This document shows positions 1 through 9,523 of a DNA stretch of 64,000 nucleotides, one piece after another. The position numbers and the translations under genes were made by a program. The notes beneath the pieces are model-generated. The model saw nothing but the letters and a program-made list of their open reading frames with translations, ran no database searches and was not told where the DNA came from. The stretch lies in contig BDDD01000349.1 in assembly GCA_001972305.1 (NCBI GenBank), positions 124,001 through 188,000 on the forward strand, given 5' to 3'. Position 1 is the first letter of the stretch. Each line of letters opens with the position of its first letter. The DNA is from Cephalotus follicularis (taxonomy: Eukaryota > Streptophyta > Magnoliopsida > Oxalidales > Cephalotaceae).

Positions 1-879
1 AATTAAGCTCCATTTATTCACCAACCTTCAGCTTCACCGACAAGATGTTTGTGGATTTTAATCAGACAGACAAAGTGTGTGCGAAGGCAGAAATATTGAG
101 GAACAAATCAAATATTCAAGGATTTTTATTGATGGAATTGAAACAATAACAATCTAGGCTTTGTTCTTCCCCAAAACCTTAAAAAGTTTAGCTACTAAAC
201 ATTGTGAAAGAGAACTAAATTGATGAAAGAAATTAGGGTTCTACCAGCCTCTACTACTCTACATACATGTTTTGGTCGGCATTGCTTTGTTTGTCTACTA
301 CAAAATTGATCAAGAACGGAATAAAAGCAATCCTAGTTACAAAATCTGGCAAAAATCTAAACTTTCTATTTCTGCTGCAGAGGAAGGCGTCGACTTCTTT
401 GTAAAGGCGTCGATGTCTTCTTGTAAAAATCGCGTCTTGCTGAGATACGTGTAAAAGACGTCGACTCCTAAGGTGAAAGACGTCGATCCCTTCTGGTCCA
501 AAAGTTACAGGTCAAACTTGCACAAAGACGTTGATCCCTTGTGTGAAAGACGTCGATCCCATGTTCATAGCTCTTTGTATTGCCCAGAAAAGACGTCGAC
601 TTCTAACAAAAGGCGTCGGCGTGTTTGTTGTAATCCCAGAAAAGACATCGAACTTTATGAAAGGCGTCGACGCTTTTGGCTATTTTTCTGCCGAATTTGT
701 CCATTCTTCAATCTATACTCTTTTAAGCTCCAATTTGCATATTTTTGGGTAGTATTCTTGCACTTTGGTCATTTAGCACTTGTACCTGAAAATCAATCTA
801 ACACAACCAAAGTAGTCTATTCCAAGCATCAAAATATCACAAATAACGCATTAAAAACAACACATTTTTATGCTAAACA
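1..879 (-). repeat. Athila-A 3' LTR (partial)
   Basis: Closely matches the Athila-B LTRs (about 9970-10782 and 15107-15919) and ends on the + strand with tgctaaaca, the same terminus as those LTRs. The other end lies outside the window. It contains a run of GACGTCGA(T/C) motifs between about 385 and 675. Confidence 0.85.
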
Positions 880-898
880 AATACCCCCATACTTAGAC
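880..898 (-). other. Athila-A polypurine tract
   Basis: A pyrimidine run on + (core acccccatactta), purine-rich on the coding strand, lies directly inside the 3' LTR terminus, where second-strand priming occurs in LTR retrotransposons. The same tract is at 10783-10800 in Athila-B. Related runs recur at about 1191 and 4849. Confidence 0.75.
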
Positions 899-1239
899 TT
901 TTCTTGTCCTCAAGCAAACAAAATAGAAAACTAAAAACAAGAAAACACATGCAAACATTAAAAAAAAAAAATTAAACGCACACACAAAAACAATAAACAA
1001 AAACCTAACTCACTTTCGTAGGAATCACGATTGTATTTAGCTTATGCAATAAGCCGTTAAACCCCTAGGTGGCCCTAGTGGACGAGTTTTGTCTCGTGAG
1101 TGTTTTCCAAGCGAATAAACACACAAAATTCAGTTCATTAAAACTTTGAAAACAGGTAAAATGTATATGTACTCAAAAATTCATAGATTACCCCCATACT
1201 TGAACTTTATTATCTCGTTCCAAGTTTTAGAATCAAAAC
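899..1239 (-). other. Athila-A 3' untranslated region, distal part
   Basis: No coding capacity is seen. About 900-1070 matches Athila-B 10800-10970. A second polypurine-like run (acccccatacttgaac) sits at about 1191-1206. The segment ends where T32e begins at 1240. Confidence 0.6.
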
Positions 1240-1933
1240 TGTTGACATTTATGTCTCAATTCCTAATTTTGATGATAACACTTTTGCCATTAACGAGTTT
1301 ATTTTTGTACAAGATAAACAATAAGACAAAGCAGATACGAATCGTCTTTAAACAAGCAAATTGTCGACATCCAAAATTAAGGCGGCGACACTTATGAGAT
1401 AGTGAAATGTGAAGGCGTCGAGAGTTTAAAAAGTTGACTACCAATACACACAAAGCGCCAGCAACTCAAGAACAACGAAGAAAAATCATCCAAGTTACAC
1501 AAGCAATTATCGCATTACATTGAGTTGTTCGGTTCTTATTTCAAAGTTATCATTGTGAGCAAATTTAATCTATATCAAGCCTTTGAGAGGTGATACAAAA
1601 AGCTATTCATTCTTGTATTTTATTCAAATATTTGAGGGGAGTGAACCCTTGTATGTGTGATTGAGGTCAATCACGATTATTGTATTCGAGGTCGGATACT
1701 AGTGGAAACTCAAGGAGGTCCTTGAGAAAAGTGGACGTAGGCAAGAGATTAAGCCGAACCACTATAAACTGTGTTTGCATTCTTCTACTCTATCTCTTTA
1801 CTTGCTTAAGTATAACTGTTTAATATAATTGTTATTTTTAATTGTTGGTTTAATTTCTATTGTTGGCTTATTTCTCGAAAAAGTTCATATTTAATTTAAA
1901 GTCTACAATTCACCCTCCTCTTGTAGTCTTTCA
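1240..1933 (+). repeat. T32e 5' LTR
   Basis: Starts TGTTGACATT and ends tctttca immediately before the primer site. The first about 233 bp match 4260-4492. Beyond about 1473 the two LTRs stop aligning, so one or both have internal changes. It contains GTCGAC and ggcgtcgag motifs. Confidence 0.75.
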
Positions 1934-1935
1934 AT

Positions 1936-1948
1936 TGGTATCAGAGAG
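1936..1948 (+). other. T32e primer-binding site (tRNA-iMet)
   Basis: TGGTATCAGAG lies 2 nt after the LTR terminus and is complementary to the 3' end of plant initiator tRNA-Met, as in most plant Copia elements. Its position supports the LTR boundary and shows that the following ORF occupies the gag position. Confidence 0.85.
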
Positions 1949-1991
1949 GGTAATCTCATTATTCTTAAGTGTTAGAGATTTAAAGATCAAT

Positions 1992-3065
1992 ATGGCCATG
2001 AACTTTAATTCTAGTGAAAGCCAAAATATTTCAAAACCACCATTTTTTGATGGATGTAGTGCTGAAAATTTTCCTATTGTTGAATGGGTTGATAGCTTAA
2101 GTTTGAGACCTCTGTTCATGATAAACCTGCCATACTACCCTGATTTAATGAAAGAGTTTTATGCTAATTTCGGTTTTAGCACATCAGTGACTCTATCAAC
2201 TAGTATGAATGGAAAACCAATCTTGATGAATTATGCAACCCTGGGTTCTATTCTGGATATTCCCTGTGATGGTACTAGATTGTGGTCAAATAGAACTTGG
2301 ATTGAAGATGACAGTTTCAGTAAAGAGGAATGTGTTCAATTACTGTTTGGAGAACATGCTCAACCTATAGACAAAATGTATTCTAGAAATCTACCTTTAC
2401 ATTATAGATTTCTACATAGAGTTGTTGCAACACATGTGTTACCAAAGTCTGGCGGCTTCGATGAAGTAACACATATGGAAGCATTTACTATGTTTCATAT
2501 TGTTACTGGTAAACGTATTAATATTCCACTGTTGATAATGAATCATATGAAGGGAATACATTCACGTGACCATTCAAGATTGGCCTATGGTAATGTAATT
2601 ACTAAAATTCTTATGCACTTTGAAATTGAGCTAGAGGAGGAAGTGCATCATGCTCTTCAAAGGGCTGATACTCTAGGAAAAGGGACACTTGGAAGAATGG
2701 GCTTTAAAAGACACAAAAGGCTTGGGACATGGATTCCAAGAAATGAAGATTCTAACAGAATAGATGACGAAGATGAAGGCGATGACGAAGGTGAAGAAGT
2801 ACAAGGTCAAGAGGAAATAGCTCCTGAAATTGCGAGTAGTCCTACTAATTTGTTCACTTCTAGTCAATTTGAACAGCTTATGCAAGCAATCCAAGGCCTT
2901 GAAACCAACCAACGAGATATGGCAAAAGATATCAAAAGTATTAAAAGTAGACAAATTAGACTAGAAAGAAAGTTGTTTGAACAAGGACTTATAGGAGATG
3001 ACATCGAAGATCACAATACCGATATTGAAGATCTAGCGGATGACGATGATCAAATGGGAGATTGA
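1992..3065 (+). CDS. Putative plant transposon protein (Transposase_32-like) carried by T32e
   Basis: An uninterrupted 357-codon ORF. The ATG at 1992 was chosen because it is the first after the primer site (1936-1948); the open frame upstream to 1860 is LTR sequence. Residues about 50-215 resemble the plant domain catalogued as 'putative plant transposon protein' (Pfam Transposase_32): KEFYANFGF near 54-62, then LPLHYRFLHRVVATHVLP (135-152) and RINIPLLIMNHM (175-186). This assignment is from memory of the family pattern and was not searched. An acidic stretch (about 257-275) follows, then a predicted coiled coil (about 291-332) and an acidic tail. There is no CCHC knuckle, protease or DDE/DDD signature. 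The molecular role is unknown. The position is that of gag, so RNA or particle binding is possible but unproven. Confidence 0.7.
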   Translation: MAMNFNSSESQNISKPPFFDGCSAENFPIVEWVDSLSLRPLFMINLPYYPDLMKEFYANFGFSTSVTLSTSMNGKPILMNYATLGSILDIPCDGTRLWSNRTWIEDDSFSKEECVQLLFGEHAQPIDKMYSRNLPLHYRFLHRVVATHVLPKSGGFDEVTHMEAFTMFHIVTGKRINIPLLIMNHMKGIHSRDHSRLAYGNVITKILMHFEIELEEEVHHALQRADTLGKGTLGRMGFKRHKRLGTWIPRNEDSNRIDDEDEGDDEGEEVQGQEEIAPEIASSPTNLFTSSQFEQLMQAIQGLETNQRDMAKDIKSIKSRQIRLERKLFEQGLIGDDIEDHNTDIEDLADDDDQMGD

Positions 3066-4245
3066 CATTTTTTTTTTAGTAGAATTACTTGTTTAAATGA
3101 TGAATGTTGTCTACATGTTGGATGATCTTTATTTAATTATGTATTACTCTCTTTATATTTGGTTTCCTTTTGATGATAACAAAAAAGGGGGAGAAGCTAT
3201 TATGTTACTGCTGTTGCTATTTTTTTTATTTTTTGCAGTTGCATTTGCTGTTGCTATTATGCTGTGTAGTGTGCATTTGCAAGGTTGCAGTTGTTGCTAT
3301 TATGCTGTGTAGCATTTGCAAGGTTGCAGTTGTTGCTATTATGCTGTGTAGTGTGCATTGTATATTTTTTGCAAGGTTGCGGTTGTTGCAGCTGCTTGCA
3401 GGGCATATTTTTATCATTGTGTTGTTATGTTATTGCTATGTTAAGGTTGCGGTTGTTGCAGCTGCTTGCAGGGCATATTTTTATCATTGTGCTGTTATGT
3501 TATTGCTATGTTAGTGCTGTGCTGCTGTGTTGCAGGGCATATTTTGAGTTCATATTGTTGCTGTGTTATTGCTGTTTTTGGAGGGCATTAGCACATTTTG
3601 CAGGTTTGAGATGCAGGCTTGATATTCTTGCACACATTATGCAGGCTTGATATTGATATTGCAGTGCATATTTTTTTAAGGGGCTATTGATATTGTATAT
3701 TGCAGGCTGTGGCATTTTGCATGATTGTTCATGCTATTTTTGCTTGCTGATGTATTTTTTGTGTGCTGCTACTGAGCACATTTTTTTTTTTTGCAGGGCT
3801 GCTGACATTTTTTTTTGTGTACTGCTGAGCACATTTTTTCTTTGCATCATTTTGCAGCTAATTGACACTTTGTTGTTGCTTAATTAGCATTTAGCAGAGC
3901 TTGTTGCATGGTGGTGCTGGGAAGTTTGCAGAATTGATTTGATGTGCATTTTGCAGTGTTGCTGATTGTTTTGCAGGGCTGGGCATATTTGTATTTTGCT
4001 GTGCATTTGAGAATTTTATTGTGCAGAGCTTAGAGACATTTGTTGCTGCATATTTGCATTGACATTTTGTTGAAAGAGGTATTTGGCTGCTGGTTATGTT
4101 TTAAATTATGCAGGGGGAGTATGCAAGTTGTGTGTTGATTTTGCACAAATGAAAGAACAAGCATAAATTGAGGGGGAGTAAATTTTGTTCATTACAATCT
4201 CTTTTGCTTTCAATTCAAATTTTATAGCAAATTTTTGTCATCATC
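3066..4245 (+). repeat. T32e 3' region: T/G-rich low-complexity DNA with tandem repeats
   Basis: No credible gene. From about 3190 to 4060 the + strand is built from words such as ttgcag, gctgttgct and gggcatattt. An exact-looking 70-bp tandem pair occupies 3375-3444 and 3445-3514. A shorter repeat based on ttgctattatgctgtgtag recurs near 3251, 3293 and 3333. Apparent ORFs here are cysteine/leucine-rich translations of the repeat. It fills the position where pol would lie in an autonomous element. Confidence 0.7.
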
Positions 4246-4259
4246 AAAAAGGGGGAGAT
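4246..4259 (+). other. T32e polypurine tract
   Basis: The purine run aaaaagggggagat directly precedes the 3' LTR start TGTTGAC, matching the layout of plant Copia-type elements. Confidence 0.85.
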
Positions 4260-4845
4260 TGTTGACATTTATGTCTCAATTCCTAATTTTGATGATAACA
4301 CTTTTGCCATTAACGAGTTTATTTTTGTGCAAGATAAACAATAAGACAAAGCAGATACAAATCGTCTTTAAACAAGCAAATTGTCGACATCCAAAATTAA
4401 GGCGGCGACACTTATGAGATAGTGAAATGTGAAGGCGTCGAGAGTTTAAAAAGTCGACTACCAATACACACAAAGCGCCAGCAACTCAAGAATTAAAAGA
4501 GGAAATTTTCTAGTACAAAGCGGCAGCACTAATTTTTAAGGTGGCGACAGGATGAGCACAAGATGTCAGCACATGAAGTCGACGTTTAAATATTAAGGCG
4601 GCGACACTTTGAGAACAAAATTTCCTAATGTGCACCAAACGGCTACAAGAGTTACGATAAGATATTATCTTATCAACGCACAAATTTAATATTTTAAATT
4701 TTCGCACAAAATTCCTATCTCGAGAGGCATTCCTTTTCTTTTCCTTGAAAACAAAATTTTTATTATCTCTTATGGGGTTTTTCTATTATCTCTAAGCATA
4801 TCAACACTTATTCCTACTTTCAAAATTAAAATGAACTTTGGTCTA
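4260..4845 (+). repeat. T32e 3' LTR (divergent or truncated right part)
   Basis: 4260-4492 is nearly identical to the start of the 5' LTR. From about 4493 the sequence no longer matches the 5' LTR; it carries further ggcggcgacac and GTCGAC words, then AT-rich DNA, and rejoins Athila-A near 4845. Either this is LTR sequence deleted from the 5' copy, with its own end lost, or a recombination joined another family member. Confidence 0.55.
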
Positions 4846-4884
4846 AACCCCCCCATACTTAAATCTTGCATTGTCCTCAATGCA

Positions 4885-6195
4885 CTAGAAACACACTAAA
4901 GAAAAGAAAAAGGCATTATCACACAAATATAAGAAATAATGCAATAAAATAAAGAACAAAGGGGTAGGGTTTACCGGATATGATCGTGGAGGCTCATAAA
5001 GAGGCTCATGCAAGTCCATGGCCTCTTTCCGCGGCGCAGCCGGAAGCTCTAAAAAATTCTTCAATCTTTGCCCATTTACTTTGAACACATCTTCAGTACC
5101 TGGCTTACATATCTCAAAAACACCATGTGAGAAAACATTTGTAACAATATACGGGCCATCCCAACGAGACCTCAATTTTCCAGGAAACAAATGTAAACGT
5201 GAATTATATAAAAGAACCTTGTCTCCTACTTCAAAACTTTTTCGTAAAATCCGCGCATCATGAAAGGACTTGGTCTTTCCTTTTGAAATCTTTGCATTGT
5301 CATACGCGTCATTTTGAATTTCTTCTAACTCAGACAATTGAAGTGCACGATGACCACCCGCAATGGAACGATCAAAATTAAATTGCTTTATCGCCCAAAA
5401 TGCTCGATGTTCTAATTCCACCGGAAGATGACAAACTTTACCATACACAAAACGGTAAGGAGATTGACCAAGGCCAGTTTTGAAAGCGGTTCGATAAGCC
5501 CATAAAGCATCCACAAGTCGCGTGGACCAATCCTTTCTATTAGGGTTGACTGTTTTTTCGAGAATTTGCTTGGTTTGGCGATTAGATACCTCAACTTGCC
5601 CACTTGTTTGGGGATGATATGGTGTGGCGAGCTTGTGAGTGATCCCATACCTTTTCATAAGAGCTTCAAAAGAACGATTGCAAAAATAAGTACCTCTATC
5701 ACTGATAATGGCACGTGGGGTGCCAAAACGAGAAAAAATATGTCCCTTGAGAAATTTAACAACAACGGCGTTGTCATTGGTTCGACAAGGTATAGCCTCA
5801 ATCCACTATGGAACATAATCAACAGCTAGAAGGATGTATAAGTTCCCAAACGAATTGGAAAACGGACCCATAAAATCAATACCCCAAACATCAAAGATCT
5901 CGACCGTCAAAATCGGTGTCAAAGGCATCATATTTCATTTCGTCACACGGCCTAAAGCTTGACACGAAGCACAAGCCTTACAGTACTAAAATGCATATTT
6001 AAAAATCGTCGGCCAATAAAAACCACATTGTAAAACCTTAGCCGCTGTCTTGGTCAGGCCGAAATGACCACCACATGCTTGATCATGGCAACAAGATAGA
6101 ACCGAGCAATGCTCATGATCAGGAACACATTGTCGCAAAATCAAATCCGGACATGCTTTAAAAAGGTAAGGATCATCCCAATAAAAATTCTTAAC
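4885..6195 (-). pseudogene. Athila-A integrase, broken
   Basis: Integrase inserts the cDNA copy into host DNA. Reading on the minus strand, the zinc-binding HHCC region lies near 5960-6110 (ending CKACASCQ). Core catalytic acidic motifs follow as GIDFMGPF, then SDRGTYF, then [16 protein letters not shown]-terminal region ([17 protein letters not shown], then the conserved tail [15 protein letters not shown]) ends at 4885. In-frame stops are seen at 6196-6198, 5986-5988, 5935-5937 and 5806-5808. The last 257 codons (from 5658) are open. There is no chromodomain, as expected for Athila. Confidence 0.85.
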
Positions 6196-6198
6196 TTA

Positions 6199-6845
6199 CG
6201 ACAGAAACCTATGCCTTACTTGAGCAGACCATTCCGAGGGTACACTTCCCGTAACAAGATAATTCACTATGTCCGCATACCATGGTTCACTCTCAACGCG
6301 CATAATTTGCTCATCAGGAAAACTTTCATTAATCAGACCATGGACCTCGGGTGTATTGGGAAGTCGGGATAGATGGTCGGCTACCAAATTCTCAGTTCCT
6401 TTCTTGTCTCGAATTTCAACGTCAAACTCTTGAAGAAGTAGAACCACCGAATAAGAAGTGCTTTTGCATCCTTTTTACTCATGAGATGTCGAATCGCAGC
6501 ATGATCGGTATACACAATAACATGTGATCCTAAAAGATATGAACGAAATTTCTCGAGAGCAAAGACCACAGCTAAGAATTCCTTCTCAGTGGTCGTGTAA
6601 TTCAATTACGCATCGGACAGGGTCCTACTTGCATAATAAATGACGCGAGGTAGTTTATTCATTCTTTGTCCGAGAACAGCTCCAATGGCACTATCGGAAG
6701 CATCGCACATGATCTCAAATGGCTCAGTCCAAATGGGTGCCTGAATGATAGGAGCGGAAGTGAGCTCCTTCTTTAAGCGGTCAAATGCTACCAGGCACTC
6801 ATCAGAAAAAACAAAATCTTGATCCTTCGCAAGGAGCGAAGTCAA
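6199..6845 (-). pseudogene. Athila-A RNase H, broken
   Basis: Recognised from FEIMCDASDSAIGAVLGQR, then LNYTTTEKEFLAVVFALEKF, then VIVYTDHAAIRHLM, and after a gap RDKKGTENLVADHLSRLP. The order is that of the Ty3/Gypsy RNase H domain. The frame is broken by TAA at 6606-6608, where relatives have glutamine (a CAA to TAA change fits), and by a frameshift between about 6447 and 6480. Confidence 0.85.
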
Positions 6846-6911
6846 GGGGCGTGCAACCTTGCTAAAATCCTTGATGAACCTTCGATAAAAACCAGCATGT
6901 CCGAGGAATGC

Positions 6912-8893
6912 TCAGATATCTTTCACATTACGAGGTGGAGGCAAATGCTTGATGACTTCAATTTTCGCTTTATCTACTTGAATTCCTTCTTTTGACACTA
7001 CATGTCCAAGAACGATTCCCTTCTTCACCATAAAATTGCACTTTTCCCAATTAAGCACCAAATTATTCTCTCGACTTCTTTCGAGTACTAACTTTAGGTG
7101 ATGAAGGCATTGAGAAAATGAGGAACCATGCACAGAGAAATCATCCATAAATAGTTCAAGGACGTCTTCCACCATGTCGGAGAAAATACTCATCATGCAC
7201 CTTTGGAAGGTAGCGGGAGCATTGCATAGGCCAAACGGCATGCGTCGATAAGCAAATGTTCTGAAAGGGCATGTGAACGTGGTTTTCTCTTGATCTTGCG
7301 GAGCGATGGGAATTTGATTGTATCCGGAGTACCCATCGAGAAAACAATAATACTCATGACCAGCCAACCTATCTAGCATTTGATCAATAAACGGTAATGG
7401 GAAGTGATCCTTGCAGGTTCCTGAATTCAACTTTCGGTAGTCAATGCACACCCTCCATCCGGTTTGGATTTTTGTTGGAAGTAAATAATCAGTGGAGGAT
7501 TGCACTACCGTTACTCCGGATTTCTTTGGGACGACGTGGACGAGACTCACCCATTAGCTATCCGAAATGGGGTAGATGATCCCATTGTCCAGCCACTTCA
7601 AGATTTCTTTTTGGATGGCTTCTTTCATCAAGGGATTTGCTCGTCGCTGAGGTTCTCTAGAAGGTTTGGACCCTTCTATGAGATTTATGCGATGCTCGCA
7701 AATGGAGGGGCTAATTCCTTTGATGTCAGCCATCGTCCAACCAGTTGCCTCTTTGTTTTCTTTGAGTAGGTCAATAACTTCCTCTTCCTGACTGGGAGTA
7801 AGATCAGATGAAATGATAACAGGAAGAGTTTGGTTGTCACCTAGAAACGAGTATTTCAATGTAGAGGGCAATTCTTTAAGTTCAAGTTTCGGAGGCTCCT
7901 CAATTGATGGTTTAGGCAAGGATATGGACAAAGGGCCCACTGACTCTAATGGCTGCATACTAAACACATCAACGAAATCACCTCCACCGACATCCTCTAA
8001 ATCCTGCATGCAATCCTTAAAATTTCCATCACTATCAATGTTGAAGTGTGTATCAATATAATCAGGAAATGCATGGATTGCGTTCAAATCATCAAAATCA
8101 GTGGAATGCTTACCCAATCTAAAAACATTAAAATCCACGGACGTATTTCCAAAGCTTAATCTCATCAGACCATTTCGACAATTGATTAACGCAGTACTTG
8201 TAGCGAGGAAAGGTCTACCAAGGATAACTGGAATTTGATCATTTAAGTTTGCAACAGGCTGGGTGTCTAAGACAACAAAGTCGACAGGAAAGAAAATCTC
8301 CCCAACCTTTATCAACACATCCTTGATTTTAACTCGCGGCACCTTCACAGACCTATCCGCTAATAGCGATGTCATCGTGGTTGGTCTTAACTCTCCTAAT
8401 CCAAGCTTCTCATAAACCGATGATGGCAACAAGTTCACACTTGCTCCTAAATCAAGCAAGGCATGCTCAATTTTCGTGTTTCCAATAACACAAGAGATTG
8501 TCGGGCAGCCAGGGTCTTCATACTTTTGCATCGTGGGTTGCAAAAATAATGCACTAATGTTGGCTGCCAAGAAAGCCTTTTTCGGGGTCTGAAGGATCCT
8601 CTTTTTCGTGCATAAGTCTTTTAGGACTTTTGCGTAAGAGGGCACCTGTTCAATGGCTTCAAGCAATGGAATATTGATTTGGACTTGCTTAAATGTTTCA
8701 ATGATCTTTTCCATTGCTGGGGATTTCTTGCTTTGCAATCTTTTTGGAAAGGGAGCCGGTGGGTCAAATGAACGCTTGTTGAGATCTTTTTGGCTGGGGA
8801 TTTCTATGCCCGGGCCATTGGGTTTATCCCTAACGCTAAATGTGACGTGTATGCTAGAGAGCGTGACACTGGACAGACCCACCAATAGGAAAT
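6912..8893 (-). pseudogene. Athila-A protease and reverse transcriptase, broken
   Basis: From right to left: a gag/protease linker (RSFDPPAPFPKRLQ), aspartic protease with DLGASVNLLPSSVYEKLG and VILGRPFLATS, a spacer, then RT with WRVCIDYRKLN, GYSGYNQIPIAPQDQEK, MPFGLCNAPATFQRCMMS and the catalytic FMDD motif (FMDDFSVHGSSF), then GIVLGHVVSKEGI. Stops interrupt at 7554-7556 (TAA) and 6912-6914 (TGA, where CGA is expected). All pieces are in one frame, so only nonsense changes break it. The first about 118 bp (8776-8893) does not match Athila-B, and the open frame runs artificially into the Copia LTR to 8927. Confidence 0.85.
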
Positions 8894-9523
8894 TGTCGAG
8901 AACCCCACCTAGTGGCGGAGGGCTCAAAACGCATCTGAAGGAAAAACTAACTCAATTATGGGCATTAGGTATATAACTTGATCAATTTTAATTTCAATCA
9001 AACGATTGATCCCCAAGAAATGGGTTACCCTACCCGATGTCCATAATTGTCCCAATAAGCCCAGGAACCCTACTACAGCATGTAGCAAAACTGCAAAACA
9101 AATGCAAGCATAACGGAGAAATGGGTTTGGAGTAAGAGTTGCCGTAAACTCTCACATTGGTCACAAATAATTGCCTTAAGGGAACACACACAATCCATAA
9201 ACAATTGACCCATAAAGCCGAACCAAGAGCAATCCCTAACCCTAAGGAATCACAATGGTTCATCCACGAAACCAGGGGGTTCGGCCAGGGTAGGCATACC
9301 CGAGAAACAACCCGAAACAACATGCTAAACTCCCTAGCATGCCAACCACAATAAAACCACATACCCATTCACCATGGGTTTTGCTAGGGTTGGCAAACCC
9401 TAGCCTCAATCTGAATCCATAAAGATGGAAACAAGAAATTGGTTACCTCAAGTGATGGCTCCTTCCTTCAAGAGCTCCCTCATCACTTTAATTCCAAATC
9501 CTCCATTAAAGCTCCAAGCTCCG
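8894..9523 (-). repeat. COP1 left LTR, segment 1
   Basis: Collinear with 41547-42177 of the right LTR. It begins tgtcgagaacccc and stops at ctccg (9519-9523), the left target-site copy of Athila-B. Confidence 0.85.

Larger units (their letters stand above)
1240..4845 (+). mobile_element. T32e: non-autonomous LTR element carrying a single foreign-type ORF
   Basis: The element has direct terminal repeats starting TGTTGACATT (1240 and 4260), a tRNA-iMet-type primer site just inside the 5' LTR, a polypurine tract (aaaaagggggagat) just before the 3' LTR, and one 357-codon ORF. There is no protease, RT or integrase, so it must borrow the machinery of an autonomous, probably Copia-like, element. 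It sits inside the 3' untranslated region of Athila-A. The first about 233 bp of the two LTRs differ at only three positions by eye, implying recent insertion. The right boundary near 4845 is approximate and no target-site duplication was established. Confidence 0.75.
1..8893 (-). mobile_element. Athila-A: truncated Ty3/Gypsy (Athila lineage) retrotransposon
   Basis: Minus-strand element. Reading along + coordinates it shows a 3' LTR cut by the window edge, a polypurine tract, a 3' untranslated region interrupted by T32e, then integrase, RNase H, RT and protease. The Athila assignment rests on the protease motif DLGAS, RT motif FMDD and the tRNA-Asp primer site seen in its close relatives Athila-B and Athila-C. 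The 5' side (gag, primer site, 5' LTR) is missing: homology to Athila-B stops at about 8776 and the Copia LTR begins at 8894. No env-like ORF is visible between integrase and LTR. It cannot be active in this state. Confidence 0.85.

Noticed and set aside
473-934. 153-codon plus-strand ORF in the Athila-A LTR
   Set aside because: It translates the repeated GACGTCGA motifs (Arg/Val/Asp repeats) and LTR sequence, runs antisense to the element and is not preserved in Athila-B.
1860-1991. Upstream 44 codons of the T32e ORF
   Set aside because: They lie in the LTR and across the primer site; ATG 1992 is the first after the primer site and starts the conserved-looking protein.
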